Of a DNA stretch of 64,000 nt, positions 25,374-34,505 are shown piece after piece (within the stretch, counting starts at the first letter, position 1; each line of letters opens with the position of its first letter). Location: positions 372,001-436,000 of the forward strand of contig NZ_CP036349.1 of NCBI RefSeq assembly GCF_007753265.1, given 5' to 3'. Below the pieces are notes generated by a model, which searched no databases, was not told where the DNA came from, and saw only the letters and a program-made list of their open reading frames with translations. This DNA comes from Botrimarina mediterranea. GTDB taxonomy: Bacteria > Planctomycetota > Planctomycetia > Pirellulales > Lacipirellulaceae. The position numbers and the translations under genes are program-made.

Positions 25374-28300
25374 TGGATGCGTCTCCGTACGAGCACCGTC
25401 TCAGAGACGTTCGCGTCGTCACCCGGCTTGAACGCCACCGGCCGCGATCGGTCGATGACATAGAACCCGCGGTGACGGACGTCTTCCCCAATATCGCGGC
25501 CGATCTCTTGGCCGAGCGTCCAGCCGTCGGGGTAGACGCGGAAGAAGAGGTCGCGCAATGCATCGTTGGTAAACGTCTCGTAAACGTTATCACCGTTGTT
25601 GTCAGTCATGGCGTAACGTTCTGCGATCGTCGAGTTGGTGTTCACCTGCTTGACCTCGAAAAAGCCGACGGTGATCCAGACGGCATAGACGTTCGAGCGC
25701 GTCGTGGCGAGGTTCGCCATCCGCTGAATCGGCAGGTAACGCTGCGTCGAGTTGCGCTCGGTGTCGATCGAAGGCTCGAGCGACGCGCCAGAGAACAGCG
25801 GCACGGCGGTGGAACGCTTACTGATCTCAGTGTTGAGCACTGGGTTCTGTGGCGGCACGTTGCGAGGGTTCGGTGAAGGGCCATTGCTAGGCCCCGTCGA
25901 TGATCGGAACGCATCGTCCATAAACGTGTCAGGAACGGCGCCTCGGCGGCTAGAGTCGGCGCCCGAAGGATCGGGTAGCAGACGAGCCAGCACCGTATCG
26001 GCGTGAAGTCGTTGGACGACATCCGGAGACGGCAGTTGCATCGCAAGGTTCCCCGCCTCGACGGCGTCGTTGCGGTTGCCATTGTTCTGCCCACTCGTGA
26101 ACGCTGGGTTATCCAACCCTCGCCGGCCCCAAGCGCCGTCGGCGCCGGGGGACAACGGGTGGGCGCGGAGCATCGTGGCGTCGACGCCCGTTTGCACCAT
26201 GCTGGCCAGCGGCACGTTTGCCCCTTCGCCCGGCGCGCGGAACGGGTTGGCGAACAGCGTCGGGAAATCGGGGTGCATCCGCATCGGCGAGTAATCGACC
26301 TGGTTCTGCGCGTCCGCGGCGAGCCCGGCGTTGTCGATTGTCGGTACACGAGTCGGGTCGAATCGCGATTGCACATACCCCCGCCGGCTCAGCGCCACGT
26401 CGCGCCAAGCTGGGCCGAGATGGCCCTGCTTGATGAGCGAGCCCGACGCGACCACCGAGTCGTCGTGGACGCGCTGCATCAGCCCGTCGTAGACCTCCGA
26501 CCAGTGATCACGGGGCTGGGCCGGGTTGCGGCGGCCGGCGATCGTGTTGAGGTTCACCCGCCCCGGCTCGCGGTAGTTGTCGACACGGTTGAACGGCGCC
26601 GCGAGTTCCTGCCGCGCGTCGCCCACCGCCATGGCGGGGTCGCTGAACGCTTCCGTGTTGAGGATCGTGTCGGTCGCCGTGTACCGCGACGGCACACAGA
26701 CGTAATCGAGCACCCGGTAGAAGTGCGACGCGCCGCGGGGGACAACGTACTCCTCGTAGGTGTCGTCCTCGTTATTCGGGGCGCCGTCTGGCCCGGCGTC
26801 GGTTGAGTACTTAAAAGCGCCCGCGATCGCGGGGAACCGGGACGTTTGGAAGAAGTTCATCAAGTGGCCGAAGTGGCCGAGCATGTCGCGGAAGCGGATA
26901 ACGTTGGTCGAGCCGGCCTGCGGACGCACAACGCCGTTGACGTCGGTGATCGTGTCGGTGGGGCCGTCATTGGAGAAGTCGCCGTCGAAGATCGGGTTCT
27001 CATTGGGGACGAAGTCGAGTCCGTCGTGGAAGATCACCCCTTCGCCGTCGTACGGATTGACCTGCGTACGGCGGCTGAAGTGCGGGTTCTGAGTGAACTG
27101 CCAGTTGAAGACCGAGTAGTAGGTCAGCATCCGCGAACCGCCCCACGCCGGCACTTGCAGCAGTTCGCCCGCGCTGGCGAGCGGCCGGTTGGGCCACGCG
27201 AACTCGGGCGTCGTCCCTTGCTCGGCCGCGCGTTGCAGTAGATACGATTGCATGAACGCCTTCGCGTCGCTGCCGCTGGGCCCGGCGCCGCTGAAGGCGT
27301 CGGGCCGGCCATTGGCGGCGAGCGTCTGGGTGGGCAATTCGGTGTTGATCTCAGGCCGCGAGGCGAGGTCGCCGCCGTTGCGGTCGCCGTCGAGGTCGAT
27401 CGACTCGATCGGCCCCTCTCCGCCTCCTTCGTTCAGCCACCTCAACGCGGACCCGGTGTGGAACTCACCCGACATCCAATCAGAGAACCCCAGCGTCAAC
27501 CGCCACGCCACTTCGATGTATTGCGTGGTGGAGTAAGGGGCAGGGTAATAGGAGTCATTGAGTTGCGCTGAATCGTAGGCCGTCCCCTCCGTGCCGATGT
27601 TGGTGAGCTCATCCGCCTCACGGGAGAGATAGCCGTTGTAGTCCGCCTTGGCGGCGAGGTTGTGCGCGATCTCCGAGAGGGTCGATCCCCGCGACTGCTT
27701 CCACATCAGGCGCGAAGGCTCCATCAGCCACATCAATGGGAACGGCCCCGACGGACGGCCCCGTTCATTGGACGCGAAGCCGATCACCGTCTGGTGGGAA
27801 TTCAGATTGGCGTTGAAATCGCGTTTGTACTTGTGCCGTTGCTCGGGGCCCTGGGTGGGGGCGTTGCCCGGGTTCTGCGGTATTAGCCCCTCCGCGTTGG
27901 TGTAGCTATTGAACGCCGTCAGGTCGAGCGATTGCGCATCGACCGGCAGATAGGGGTTCACCGGCAGCGCAGCGTTGTGCTGCGCGATGAGTTTGCCGTC
28001 GGGACGCATCGGCGGCGGGTTCCACGGCAACAGCGGGTTGGCAAGCCGTTCCAAGTGCACCGAGCGATAGTTCGGCGTCGTCTGGTTCTCGATCAACTCC
28101 GGCAGCACGTCGAACGGCTCGTCGAAGAAAGTGGGATCGCCATTCACTCCTTGACGAGCGAAATATTCCTCTACCGGAGTGGTAGAGTTGTGGAGGCGAT
28201 CATAGTTAGGCGTGGCGTAGAGCGAGAGGGTCGGGTCGAGTTCGAACTGGCGGACGAGGTACTCGTCGAGGGGCTCGGAGATCGAGAAGTGATCGATGGG

Positions 28301-31300
28301 GATAACGATTACGGGCGGCGCTGCCGCCAGGGTGGCGTCCGCCTGCCCCGTCGCCTCGCCGCCCGTCAGATTGAAGGAGCCGCTCGGGTTCGCGGCGTTA
28401 CCCCCGGTGACGACCGAGGTTGATTCGTTGAGGCCGTTCATCCGGATCGCGAATTGATGGCGATTGGGATCGGGGTTCGGAATCATCTCCAATCGGCGAA
28501 CGGACCTAACGGCTGGCGGTTCTTTTGGGTCGCCAGGTGTTAAGGTATCCATCGAAAAAATCGTTGCGTATCGACCGATCAAGCGCCGGGCCATATCGCC
28601 ATCAAACGGGTTAACGCGGTCGGCAGGCTCGATCGCATTCGCAGGGTCCTCGATACGGTACTGATCACCAGTCGTGCCGATGATCGCCCGCCGTCCGGGC
28701 AGGAGAGGGGCGAAGCCGACGGGAGCATTCGAATCGCCCGCCAGGATCTCTTCGTAGGACTGGGTGCGCGCGCCGTCCACGACACCGAGGCGATCGAACG
28801 CGGCGGCAAACTTGCTCGCATGAACTCGGGCCAATCCCGTCCCGGAATCGTAAACCACGCCTACTTGCCGTTGTTCGGTATCGATCCGCCCCTGGGTGCC
28901 TTGGAAGAGAGCGGGGACATCGTAGGTGAGCAGCGGGACCCAGAGCCCAGGGTTGGTCGGATCGCCAGTCGCCTTGTCCGTGCCCGAGACCACGGCCGGC
29001 TCGGCGCCGGTCATGTAATAAGCGCGCTCGATGAAGGTCGTCGGCTTCTGGAGGAAGCCGCGAGTAATTTGACTCGGTTGCGTAGCGCCCGGTCCCAAGA
29101 CTTTGCCGGTGATCGGCAGGTTCTTTGTTAAGCGGGTCGGGGACGACGGCTGAGCGAAACGGTCGAACGTCGGGAAAGAGGTGTCGGGGACCGTCGGCGC
29201 GCGCTCGATCACGCCGGTCGAAACGCCGACGCCATCGGCGTCGGTAAGCGCGACGCCAGCCGCCTGCTCGACCTTGGTGGATAGAGCAAAGTTGGCCTCA
29301 TTCAACTTCCTCTCGTAGAAATCGACGTATGCGCTAGGAAGGACTGGCGCTGGGAGGGTCGGGTCCTGTGACGTTCCGAGCGCGTCAGTGCCGTAGATCC
29401 ACGGCCCATTCAAGATCGAAATACCTCGGTAGCTGTTGCTGTTCGTTTGCATCGGAGGGTCGTCCGAGGCTTCCCCAGCGAGCCCCGCCTGTCCCGTCTG
29501 TACTGACGCGTTACGCACCAGCGGGTGCTCTTCGACGACCGCGATCCGCCAGACGGGTGAATGGGTGCGGTTGAGAATGCGGCCCTGGGCGTCGGTGACG
29601 GTGGCGGTGGGGTCCTGCACGCCGTTTGACAACCGGTCGAGGCGTACACCAGGGGATGACGCAACTTCGCCCCGCCGATTGACGTGCGAATACAACTCGG
29701 CCGGCCGCTGATCGTCGCCGAGGTGCGGGTTGTACGCCTCTACGTAAGCGTAGCCCTTGGGCTTGCGGAGTTGATCAAGATCATCGTCCCGATTCTGCGC
29801 TTGTAGTTCGGTGACGCGATAATTTTTCTTGAGTGGATCGGGTTCGGCGTTCTCACGATCCTCCAGCCGGCGGTCGTGCCAGGCGACGCCCTCGGTGAGC
29901 AGCACTTCGGGGCGCTCCGCGCCCCAGACGACCCCGCGCGTGCGGTCCTTATGCGGAGGGAAAAACGTGAGAGGTGCGCCGTTCCGGACGACATCGTCGA
30001 TCTCAACGTTTGTCGGCGTCGGCGGTGTGAAGGCGCCACCGGTGATCTCACGACGCTGCATCCAGTTCTCGTCGGTCGTCAGGTCGCCATCGAGCGGGTA
30101 GACCTGGTTGTGCAACGTGTCGACGACGTTCCAACCGTCCCATGGGTTCTCGTCGTACTCGAACGCCGTCTGGATCGAGTCGGGGTCGCGGAAATCGACG
30201 ACGTTCACCGCCCACTGCGCGATCCTCCGACACGTGAGCTTGCGCTGCGCGAGCTGCCGAGCGCGGTTAATCACCAACAGGCGACGGCTCTCGAGTAGCG
30301 GGTCTGGGAGTGGCGCCGTGTGATTCGCCGTGACGGACCCGTCCGCGATCTCGGTCGCGAAGACGACCGCCTGCAGGTCGAAGGCGATGCGGAACGCCTC
30401 GCTTGACTCCTGCGACGCGCCGCCCGTGCCCACCACCGAACCGCTCAGCGGGTCGAGGTAGTGCAGCACCTGCGGGTCTTCCGAGTCGTACGGCGCCAGG
30501 TAGTTCTCGTCCGTCAGCGCGAGCATCAGGCAGTAGAGGTGCCGCGCGAAGAGTTGGCGGGCCATCTGCGGGTTGTAGATCCGCACGCCGTTGCGATCGA
30601 CGAACGTCTCGTGGAGCGGGATGTGCCGGAAGGACCGGCGTTCGCCAGGGGTCTCGATCCCGTCGCCGTTCGTATCGACCCAGAGGTAGTCCTGCGATTG
30701 GGTGTATTGATTGTTGCGGTCGAGGTCGAGGTAAGGCTCGCCGGCGTCCCAACGCCCGTTGCCGTTGATGTCGGCAAAGGGTTCGCCGGCTTCCTCCACC
30801 TCATCGACGATGCCGTTGCCGTTGTTGTCGCGGCCGTCGCCGAAGGGGCGGTTGAGGTCCATCCGGCGGCCGGCGAGGAGTTCCGGCGAGAGCAGGCCGC
30901 CAACCGAGCTGCGCTCCGCCGGCGCCGACGCCGCCAATTCACCGCCGAACAAGATGCGATCGACAAGTTGGTCCACCGCGGGGCGGTTGGTGAGGATGTC
31001 GTTGAAGGTTACCCCGCCGTTCCGCAGCATCTCCAGCGTGATGCGGTACTTCAGGTAGTCGATCAACCGTCCGTTCTTCGGCGGGTCTCGCCGCATGACA
31101 ACGACGTAGTCATCGCAGCCGGCGTTGAAGAGCTCGTCGTACGTCCGTGGCGTTTGTGTTCCATCGGCGCGGACAAAAATATGCGAGCCGGCAGCGTTGT
31201 AGTTGGCGATGGCTTCATCGCCCTCGTCCATGAGACCGTCGCCGTCGTCGTCGGCGGGGAGCGTTATCGAGTTGACCCACGTGCCGAGCGACTGAAACTC

Positions 31301-34300
31301 CGGCACGCCGGGTTTGCCGTCGGCGCCGAGCAGCAGGCGGTCGTAGAGGTTCTCGTTCGGGACCGGTAGGTCCCAGCTGTCGGTCGTCACCTGTCGCCGC
31401 GCGACGGCGGCCTCGGCGCCGGCGATCACTAGTTGCAAGGAGCTGGGTGTGAATCCCGGTTCGTCGTTACCCGCCGTCAATAGACGGTTCGCAGCCGCCT
31501 TCTTCACCGGGTCGAAACCGTCCACCAACTTCCACAACCGGTCGGGCAGCTTCTCGGCGTCGCCGTCGAACGCGCGGAGGATGCGCTCGAGCTCGGCCGC
31601 CGAGAACGGGGCGTCGTCCGAGATCGGCGTCGCGCCCGGCTGGATCAGGCCCGTCCCGTTGGGGTCGTAGCTGCGACGGACGTCGTCGAGGCTCGTCGGC
31701 GGGCGGTTGCGGGCGCCGATCGACAGGTCGAGCTCGTAGGGCGAGTCGTCCGGCGCCGAGGTGGCGAGTTCACGCCAAGTCAGCGGGGCGGTTCGACTCA
31801 ACATTGGGTCGAAGCTGCGTATGTTCGCCGTCGAACGCGGCTCGTCGACCGAAGCGCCGGCGCCCGATAACCCGACGGCGTAGCGACCGCCGAAGTCGGG
31901 CGCCGAGCTGAAGCCGCTCAACGCCTCGTATCCGTTCGCTGACGTCTCTGCCGCCGTGTAACGCGGCGTCCCGGCAAAGTCGTACGGCGTGCGCTGGTCG
32001 CGCACGGCACTCAAAGTCTGCGCCCTCGTCGCCGGGGCTGTTAGCATGGGGTCGATTGGGAACGTGCGCCCCGGCTTGGTGAGCGGCAGCATCGGCGTCG
32101 AACCGGGCAAGGTCCCCTGCCGCCCAAACGTCACCGACTCGCGCAGCGCGGCGGTCGCGGTGCGACCGGCCGCGACCGGGTCGGGGCGGCCGTAGAGCAT
32201 CCGCGCGTAGTCGTCGAACTGCGCGTTGCCGGTGAGCGCCGAGCCGTTCATCGCGTCGAGTGTCGGCAGCGACGGCGAGAGAACCGGACGCAGCGATGTC
32301 TCCGCGACGCCCCAGCCGACGCCGCCTGGCAACTGGTTGGACGAGGTGAGCGGCGGCCGAAGCGCCGGCGCATTGTTAAGCCAACGCAAATCCTGTGCAG
32401 CATTCAGTTGAGAGACGGGATTGCCTCCACTTTCGAAGCCGCTCGACGCGTCATGGTTCTCTTGCGCCATGTCCGCTTCGTTGCCGTGGGCGTTGAGGTT
32501 CAGCCGGCCGTCGAGGTCCTCGACCAGCATCGCCACCAGCGGCTTGTACCAGCGGCCATCCTCGGTCTGCTGAACGGGAAGGCCGATATCGACCCAGATG
32601 CTGTCGTTAACGCCGTCGCCGTCGTTGTCCACGTCCCACGGCCCGACCGCTTCCCAGAAGGGGAAGGTGATTTCGCCAGTGGCGCCGTTGACGAGATCGC
32701 CGCCCGGGAGAGTGGTCCCGTTTCCTAAGACAGCCCTAAGCGCCTCCGTGCCGTAGCGCGATAGCGGGTTGCTGCCGTCGAAGTTGGGGTGATCTTCGCG
32801 CAGCGGGCGGAGGAGGAACTTGCGCTTGAGCAGCGCGATCTGCGCGGCTTGCGCCTCGTTAAGTCCGTGCTGCGCCAGGCCAGCGGCGTTGTAGGGTTCA
32901 AGAATAGCGCGGGCGCGATCGTCGGGGTCCGGGATGATTGTTTGGAGCCAGCTGCTCTTCCAAAAGCGGTGGAACCAGAAGTTCGCCAGCCCGGGGCGGT
33001 GGAACGACGGGATCGTCACGCCTTCGAGGTCGAGGTAGGCCGGGGCTCCGGACGCCGACGCGTAGTACGCGTCGGGGTCCTGCGACACGCCGTTGGAATT
33101 GACAACTCGTCCCCGGATGCGCGGTTCCAGCGACTGCATCGCGAGCGCCATATTCTGTGTATCGGGCGCGTCGTAGGATTCGTTGGTGTCGCCGGGTCCG
33201 GCGAAGGTCTTGTAGAGCGGCGTTGTTGCAGCGTTGTAACTAGGTTCGCCAGAAGCGACGAAACCTCGGGTTATAGGGAGGAAGTCTCCAGATTGATAAT
33301 TACGGCCCAGGCTGGCTGGCGCGAGCCACGGATCGATCCCCATTGCTGGGTTCAATGACACATTAGCGGCTTCAAAATAATGCACTGGGTTCGGAATCAG
33401 GGCACGTTCCAACCCGTAACCATTCGAACCGTCATATGCGAACAGCTCCAGCGCCGAGAGCCGCGGCAGTGGCGCTTCGGGATTGGCGCTCGACATCGCC
33501 AGCGGGTTCAATCCCACGCCGGCGCCGCTGAAGGGGCGGCCGTTGACGATGAAAGAGTGGCCGATACCAGTGAGGGGCTGGGGCGGCGTGCCGATCGTGC
33601 GTGCGTTGGTGTTTTGTATGAAGTCACTAAGCACATTACCCGCCGCAATAGACAACGGCTTGCCATCGACGCGCTGCGGCGTGAGGACACGGAAGCGAGC
33701 CATCCGCCGGCGAAAGTTGCTGACCGTCGTTTCCCCAAAATAGTCATAGTCGAGAACCCGGACGGTCTGACCGCGGCAAGGGCCGCTGAGCATCGTCAGC
33801 AAGCAGCCTTCGTAGTAACCGTCGGTTGTTGCGAGTTGGTGTTCGACCGGGAGGCCATTCGAGTCGAGCACCAGACCCACGGCGTTGTCGTCGGCGAGTG
33901 TCGAACCTACGGTCGTCGGATTCTCCGGCTCCATGTCGACAACATAGAACTCAACGACTTGCCCCATCGTAGAACCCCGCCCGCCGTTAGCGACGATGTC
34001 GACGCCGGCATAACGAGGGCTGATGACGGCGGGCATGCCGGGGGTCGTGTTCCCGCCGGTGTATTGCCGCGGGTCCACCATCACGCGGCCGACGAACCCA
34101 TCCACGCCGTACATGTCGCGCAGCAGGCTGTGGTAGCGGATCACCGAACTGGAGTTGTTGGTGTCGCGCACCAGCTGCATCAGCGCCCGCTCCAAGAGGT
34201 CGGCGGGCTGGAACGTGGTGCGGTGCGCCTTCTCGACGATCTTCGAGGCCGTGCGGTACTGTCCGCTGGTGAGCAGGAACGTCGTCCCCAAGAGCAGGAA

Positions 34301-34414
34301 GAGCACCAGCATGCTGAGGACCACCAGCAAGAGCACGCCGCGCCGCTCGGCGCGGCCGCGTCCTCGTTGGCGGCGATCCTTCATTCGGCGGTTCAATTGG
34401 TCGCGTCGTTTCAT
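25370..34414 (-). CDS. Giant (3014 aa) GspK-like minor pseudopilin
   Basis: A single uninterrupted frame of 9,045 bases. After a basic leader of about 25 residues comes RRGVLLLVVLSMLVLFLLLG, a type III-like signal with cleavage after Gly; the mature residue 5 is Val, not Glu, the hallmark of GspK. GspK-like blocks occur twice: DGRLNLNAHGNEADM near residue 625 and PGRVNLNTIAG near 2615. Asp/Gly-rich calcium-type loops occur near 590 (DVDNDGDGVNDS), 1052 (DDDGDGLMDEGDE), 1190 (DNNGNGIVDE), 1215 (DINGNGRWDAGE) and 1250 (DTNGDG). Normal GspK has about 320 residues, so this is nearly ten times larger. It follows four other pseudopilin genes and is coupled to a thioredoxin gene. It probably sits at the tip of a pseudopilus or extends from it. 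Confidence 0.8.
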   Translation of the reverse strand: MKRRDQLNRRMKDRRQRGRGRAERRGVLLLVVLSMLVLFLLLGTTFLLTSGQYRTASKIVEKAHRTTFQPADLLERALMQLVRDTNNSSSVIRYHSLLRDMYGVDGFVGRVMVDPRQYTGGNTTPGMPAVISPRYAGVDIVANGGRGSTMGQVVEFYVVDMEPENPTTVGSTLADDNAVGLVLDSNGLPVEHQLATTDGYYEGCLLTMLSGPCRGQTVRVLDYDYFGETTVSNFRRRMARFRVLTPQRVDGKPLSIAAGNVLSDFIQNTNARTIGTPPQPLTGIGHSFIVNGRPFSGAGVGLNPLAMSSANPEAPLPRLSALELFAYDGSNGYGLERALIPNPVHYFEAANVSLNPAMGIDPWLAPASLGRNYQSGDFLPITRGFVASGEPSYNAATTPLYKTFAGPGDTNESYDAPDTQNMALAMQSLEPRIRGRVVNSNGVSQDPDAYYASASGAPAYLDLEGVTIPSFHRPGLANFWFHRFWKSSWLQTIIPDPDDRARAILEPYNAAGLAQHGLNEAQAAQIALLKRKFLLRPLREDHPNFDGSNPLSRYGTEALRAVLGNGTTLPGGDLVNGATGEITFPFWEAVGPWDVDNDGDGVNDSIWVDIGLPVQQTEDGRWYKPLVAMLVEDLDGRLNLNAHGNEADMAQENHDASSGFESGGNPVSQLNAAQDLRWLNNAPALRPPLTSSNQLPGGVGWGVAETSLRPVLSPSLPTLDAMNGSALTGNAQFDDYARMLYGRPDPVAAGRTATAALRESVTFGRQGTLPGSTPMLPLTKPGRTFPIDPMLTAPATRAQTLSAVRDQRTPYDFAGTPRYTAAETSANGYEALSGFSSAPDFGGRYAVGLSGAGASVDEPRSTANIRSFDPMLSRTAPLTWRELATSAPDDSPYELDLSIGARNRPPTSLDDVRRSYDPNGTGLIQPGATPISDDAPFSAAELERILRAFDGDAEKLPDRLWKLVDGFDPVKKAAANRLLTAGNDEPGFTPSSLQLVIAGAEAAVARRQVTTDSWDLPVPNENLYDRLLLGADGKPGVPEFQSLGTWVNSITLPADDDGDGLMDEGDEAIANYNAAGSHIFVRADGTQTPRTYDELFNAGCDDYVVVMRRDPPKNGRLIDYLKYRITLEMLRNGGVTFNDILTNRPAVDQLVDRILFGGELAASAPAERSSVGGLLSPELLAGRRMDLNRPFGDGRDNNGNGIVDEVEEAGEPFADINGNGRWDAGEPYLDLDRNNQYTQSQDYLWVDTNGDGIETPGERRSFRHIPLHETFVDRNGVRIYNPQMARQLFARHLYCLMLALTDENYLAPYDSEDPQVLHYLDPLSGSVVGTGGASQESSEAFRIAFDLQAVVFATEIADGSVTANHTAPLPDPLLESRRLLVINRARQLAQRKLTCRRIAQWAVNVVDFRDPDSIQTAFEYDENPWDGWNVVDTLHNQVYPLDGDLTTDENWMQRREITGGAFTPPTPTNVEIDDVVRNGAPLTFFPPHKDRTRGVVWGAERPEVLLTEGVAWHDRRLEDRENAEPDPLKKNYRVTELQAQNRDDDLDQLRKPKGYAYVEAYNPHLGDDQRPAELYSHVNRRGEVASSPGVRLDRLSNGVQDPTATVTDAQGRILNRTHSPVWRIAVVEEHPLVRNASVQTGQAGLAGEASDDPPMQTNSNSYRGISILNGPWIYGTDALGTSQDPTLPAPVLPSAYVDFYERKLNEANFALSTKVEQAAGVALTDADGVGVSTGVIERAPTVPDTSFPTFDRFAQPSSPTRLTKNLPITGKVLGPGATQPSQITRGFLQKPTTFIERAYYMTGAEPAVVSGTDKATGDPTNPGLWVPLLTYDVPALFQGTQGRIDTEQRQVGVVYDSGTGLARVHASKFAAAFDRLGVVDGARTQSYEEILAGDSNAPVGFAPLLPGRRAIIGTTGDQYRIEDPANAIEPADRVNPFDGDMARRLIGRYATIFSMDTLTPGDPKEPPAVRSVRRLEMIPNPDPNRHQFAIRMNGLNESTSVVTGGNAANPSGSFNLTGGEATGQADATLAAAPPVIVIPIDHFSISEPLDEYLVRQFELDPTLSLYATPNYDRLHNSTTPVEEYFARQGVNGDPTFFDEPFDVLPELIENQTTPNYRSVHLERLANPLLPWNPPPMRPDGKLIAQHNAALPVNPYLPVDAQSLDLTAFNSYTNAEGLIPQNPGNAPTQGPEQRHKYKRDFNANLNSHQTVIGFASNERGRPSGPFPLMWLMEPSRLMWKQSRGSTLSEIAHNLAAKADYNGYLSREADELTNIGTEGTAYDSAQLNDSYYPAPYSTTQYIEVAWRLTLGFSDWMSGEFHTGSALRWLNEGGGEGPIESIDLDGDRNGGDLASRPEINTELPTQTLAANGRPDAFSGAGPSGSDAKAFMQSYLLQRAAEQGTTPEFAWPNRPLASAGELLQVPAWGGSRMLTYYSVFNWQFTQNPHFSRRTQVNPYDGEGVIFHDGLDFVPNENPIFDGDFSNDGPTDTITDVNGVVRPQAGSTNVIRFRDMLGHFGHLMNFFQTSRFPAIAGAFKYSTDAGPDGAPNNEDDTYEEYVVPRGASHFYRVLDYVCVPSRYTATDTILNTEAFSDPAMAVGDARQELAAPFNRVDNYREPGRVNLNTIAGRRNPAQPRDHWSEVYDGLMQRVHDDSVVASGSLIKQGHLGPAWRDVALSRRGYVQSRFDPTRVPTIDNAGLAADAQNQVDYSPMRMHPDFPTLFANPFRAPGEGANVPLASMVQTGVDATMLRAHPLSPGADGAWGRRGLDNPAFTSGQNNGNRNDAVEAGNLAMQLPSPDVVQRLHADTVLARLLPDPSGADSSRRGAVPDTFMDDAFRSSTGPSNGPSPNPRNVPPQNPVLNTEISKRSTAVPLFSGASLEPSIDTERNSTQRYLPIQRMANLATTRSNVYAVWITVGFFEVKQVNTNSTIAERYAMTDNNGDNVYETFTNDALRDLFFRVYPDGWTLGQEIGRDIGEDVRHRGFYVIDRSRPVAFKPGDDANVSETVLVRRRIQ

Positions 34415-34437
34415 GCCTGTATCGTCTTATCGATCAT

Positions 34438-34462
34438 GCCGGCGGCTTGCCCGACCGCCGGC
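34438..34462. promoter_or_regulatory. Intercistronic hairpin before the giant pseudopilin gene
   Basis: GCCGGCGG (34438-34445) and CCGCCGGC (34455-34462) form an 8 bp perfect stem with a 9-base loop in the short gap before the giant gene. No T run follows. It could dampen expression of the giant gene relative to upstream genes or stabilise a processed end. Confidence 0.5.
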
Positions 34463-34505
34463 GTGGTTTCAGCTTGGATGATGTAGAGCGGCCCCGTCGG
34501 GATCG

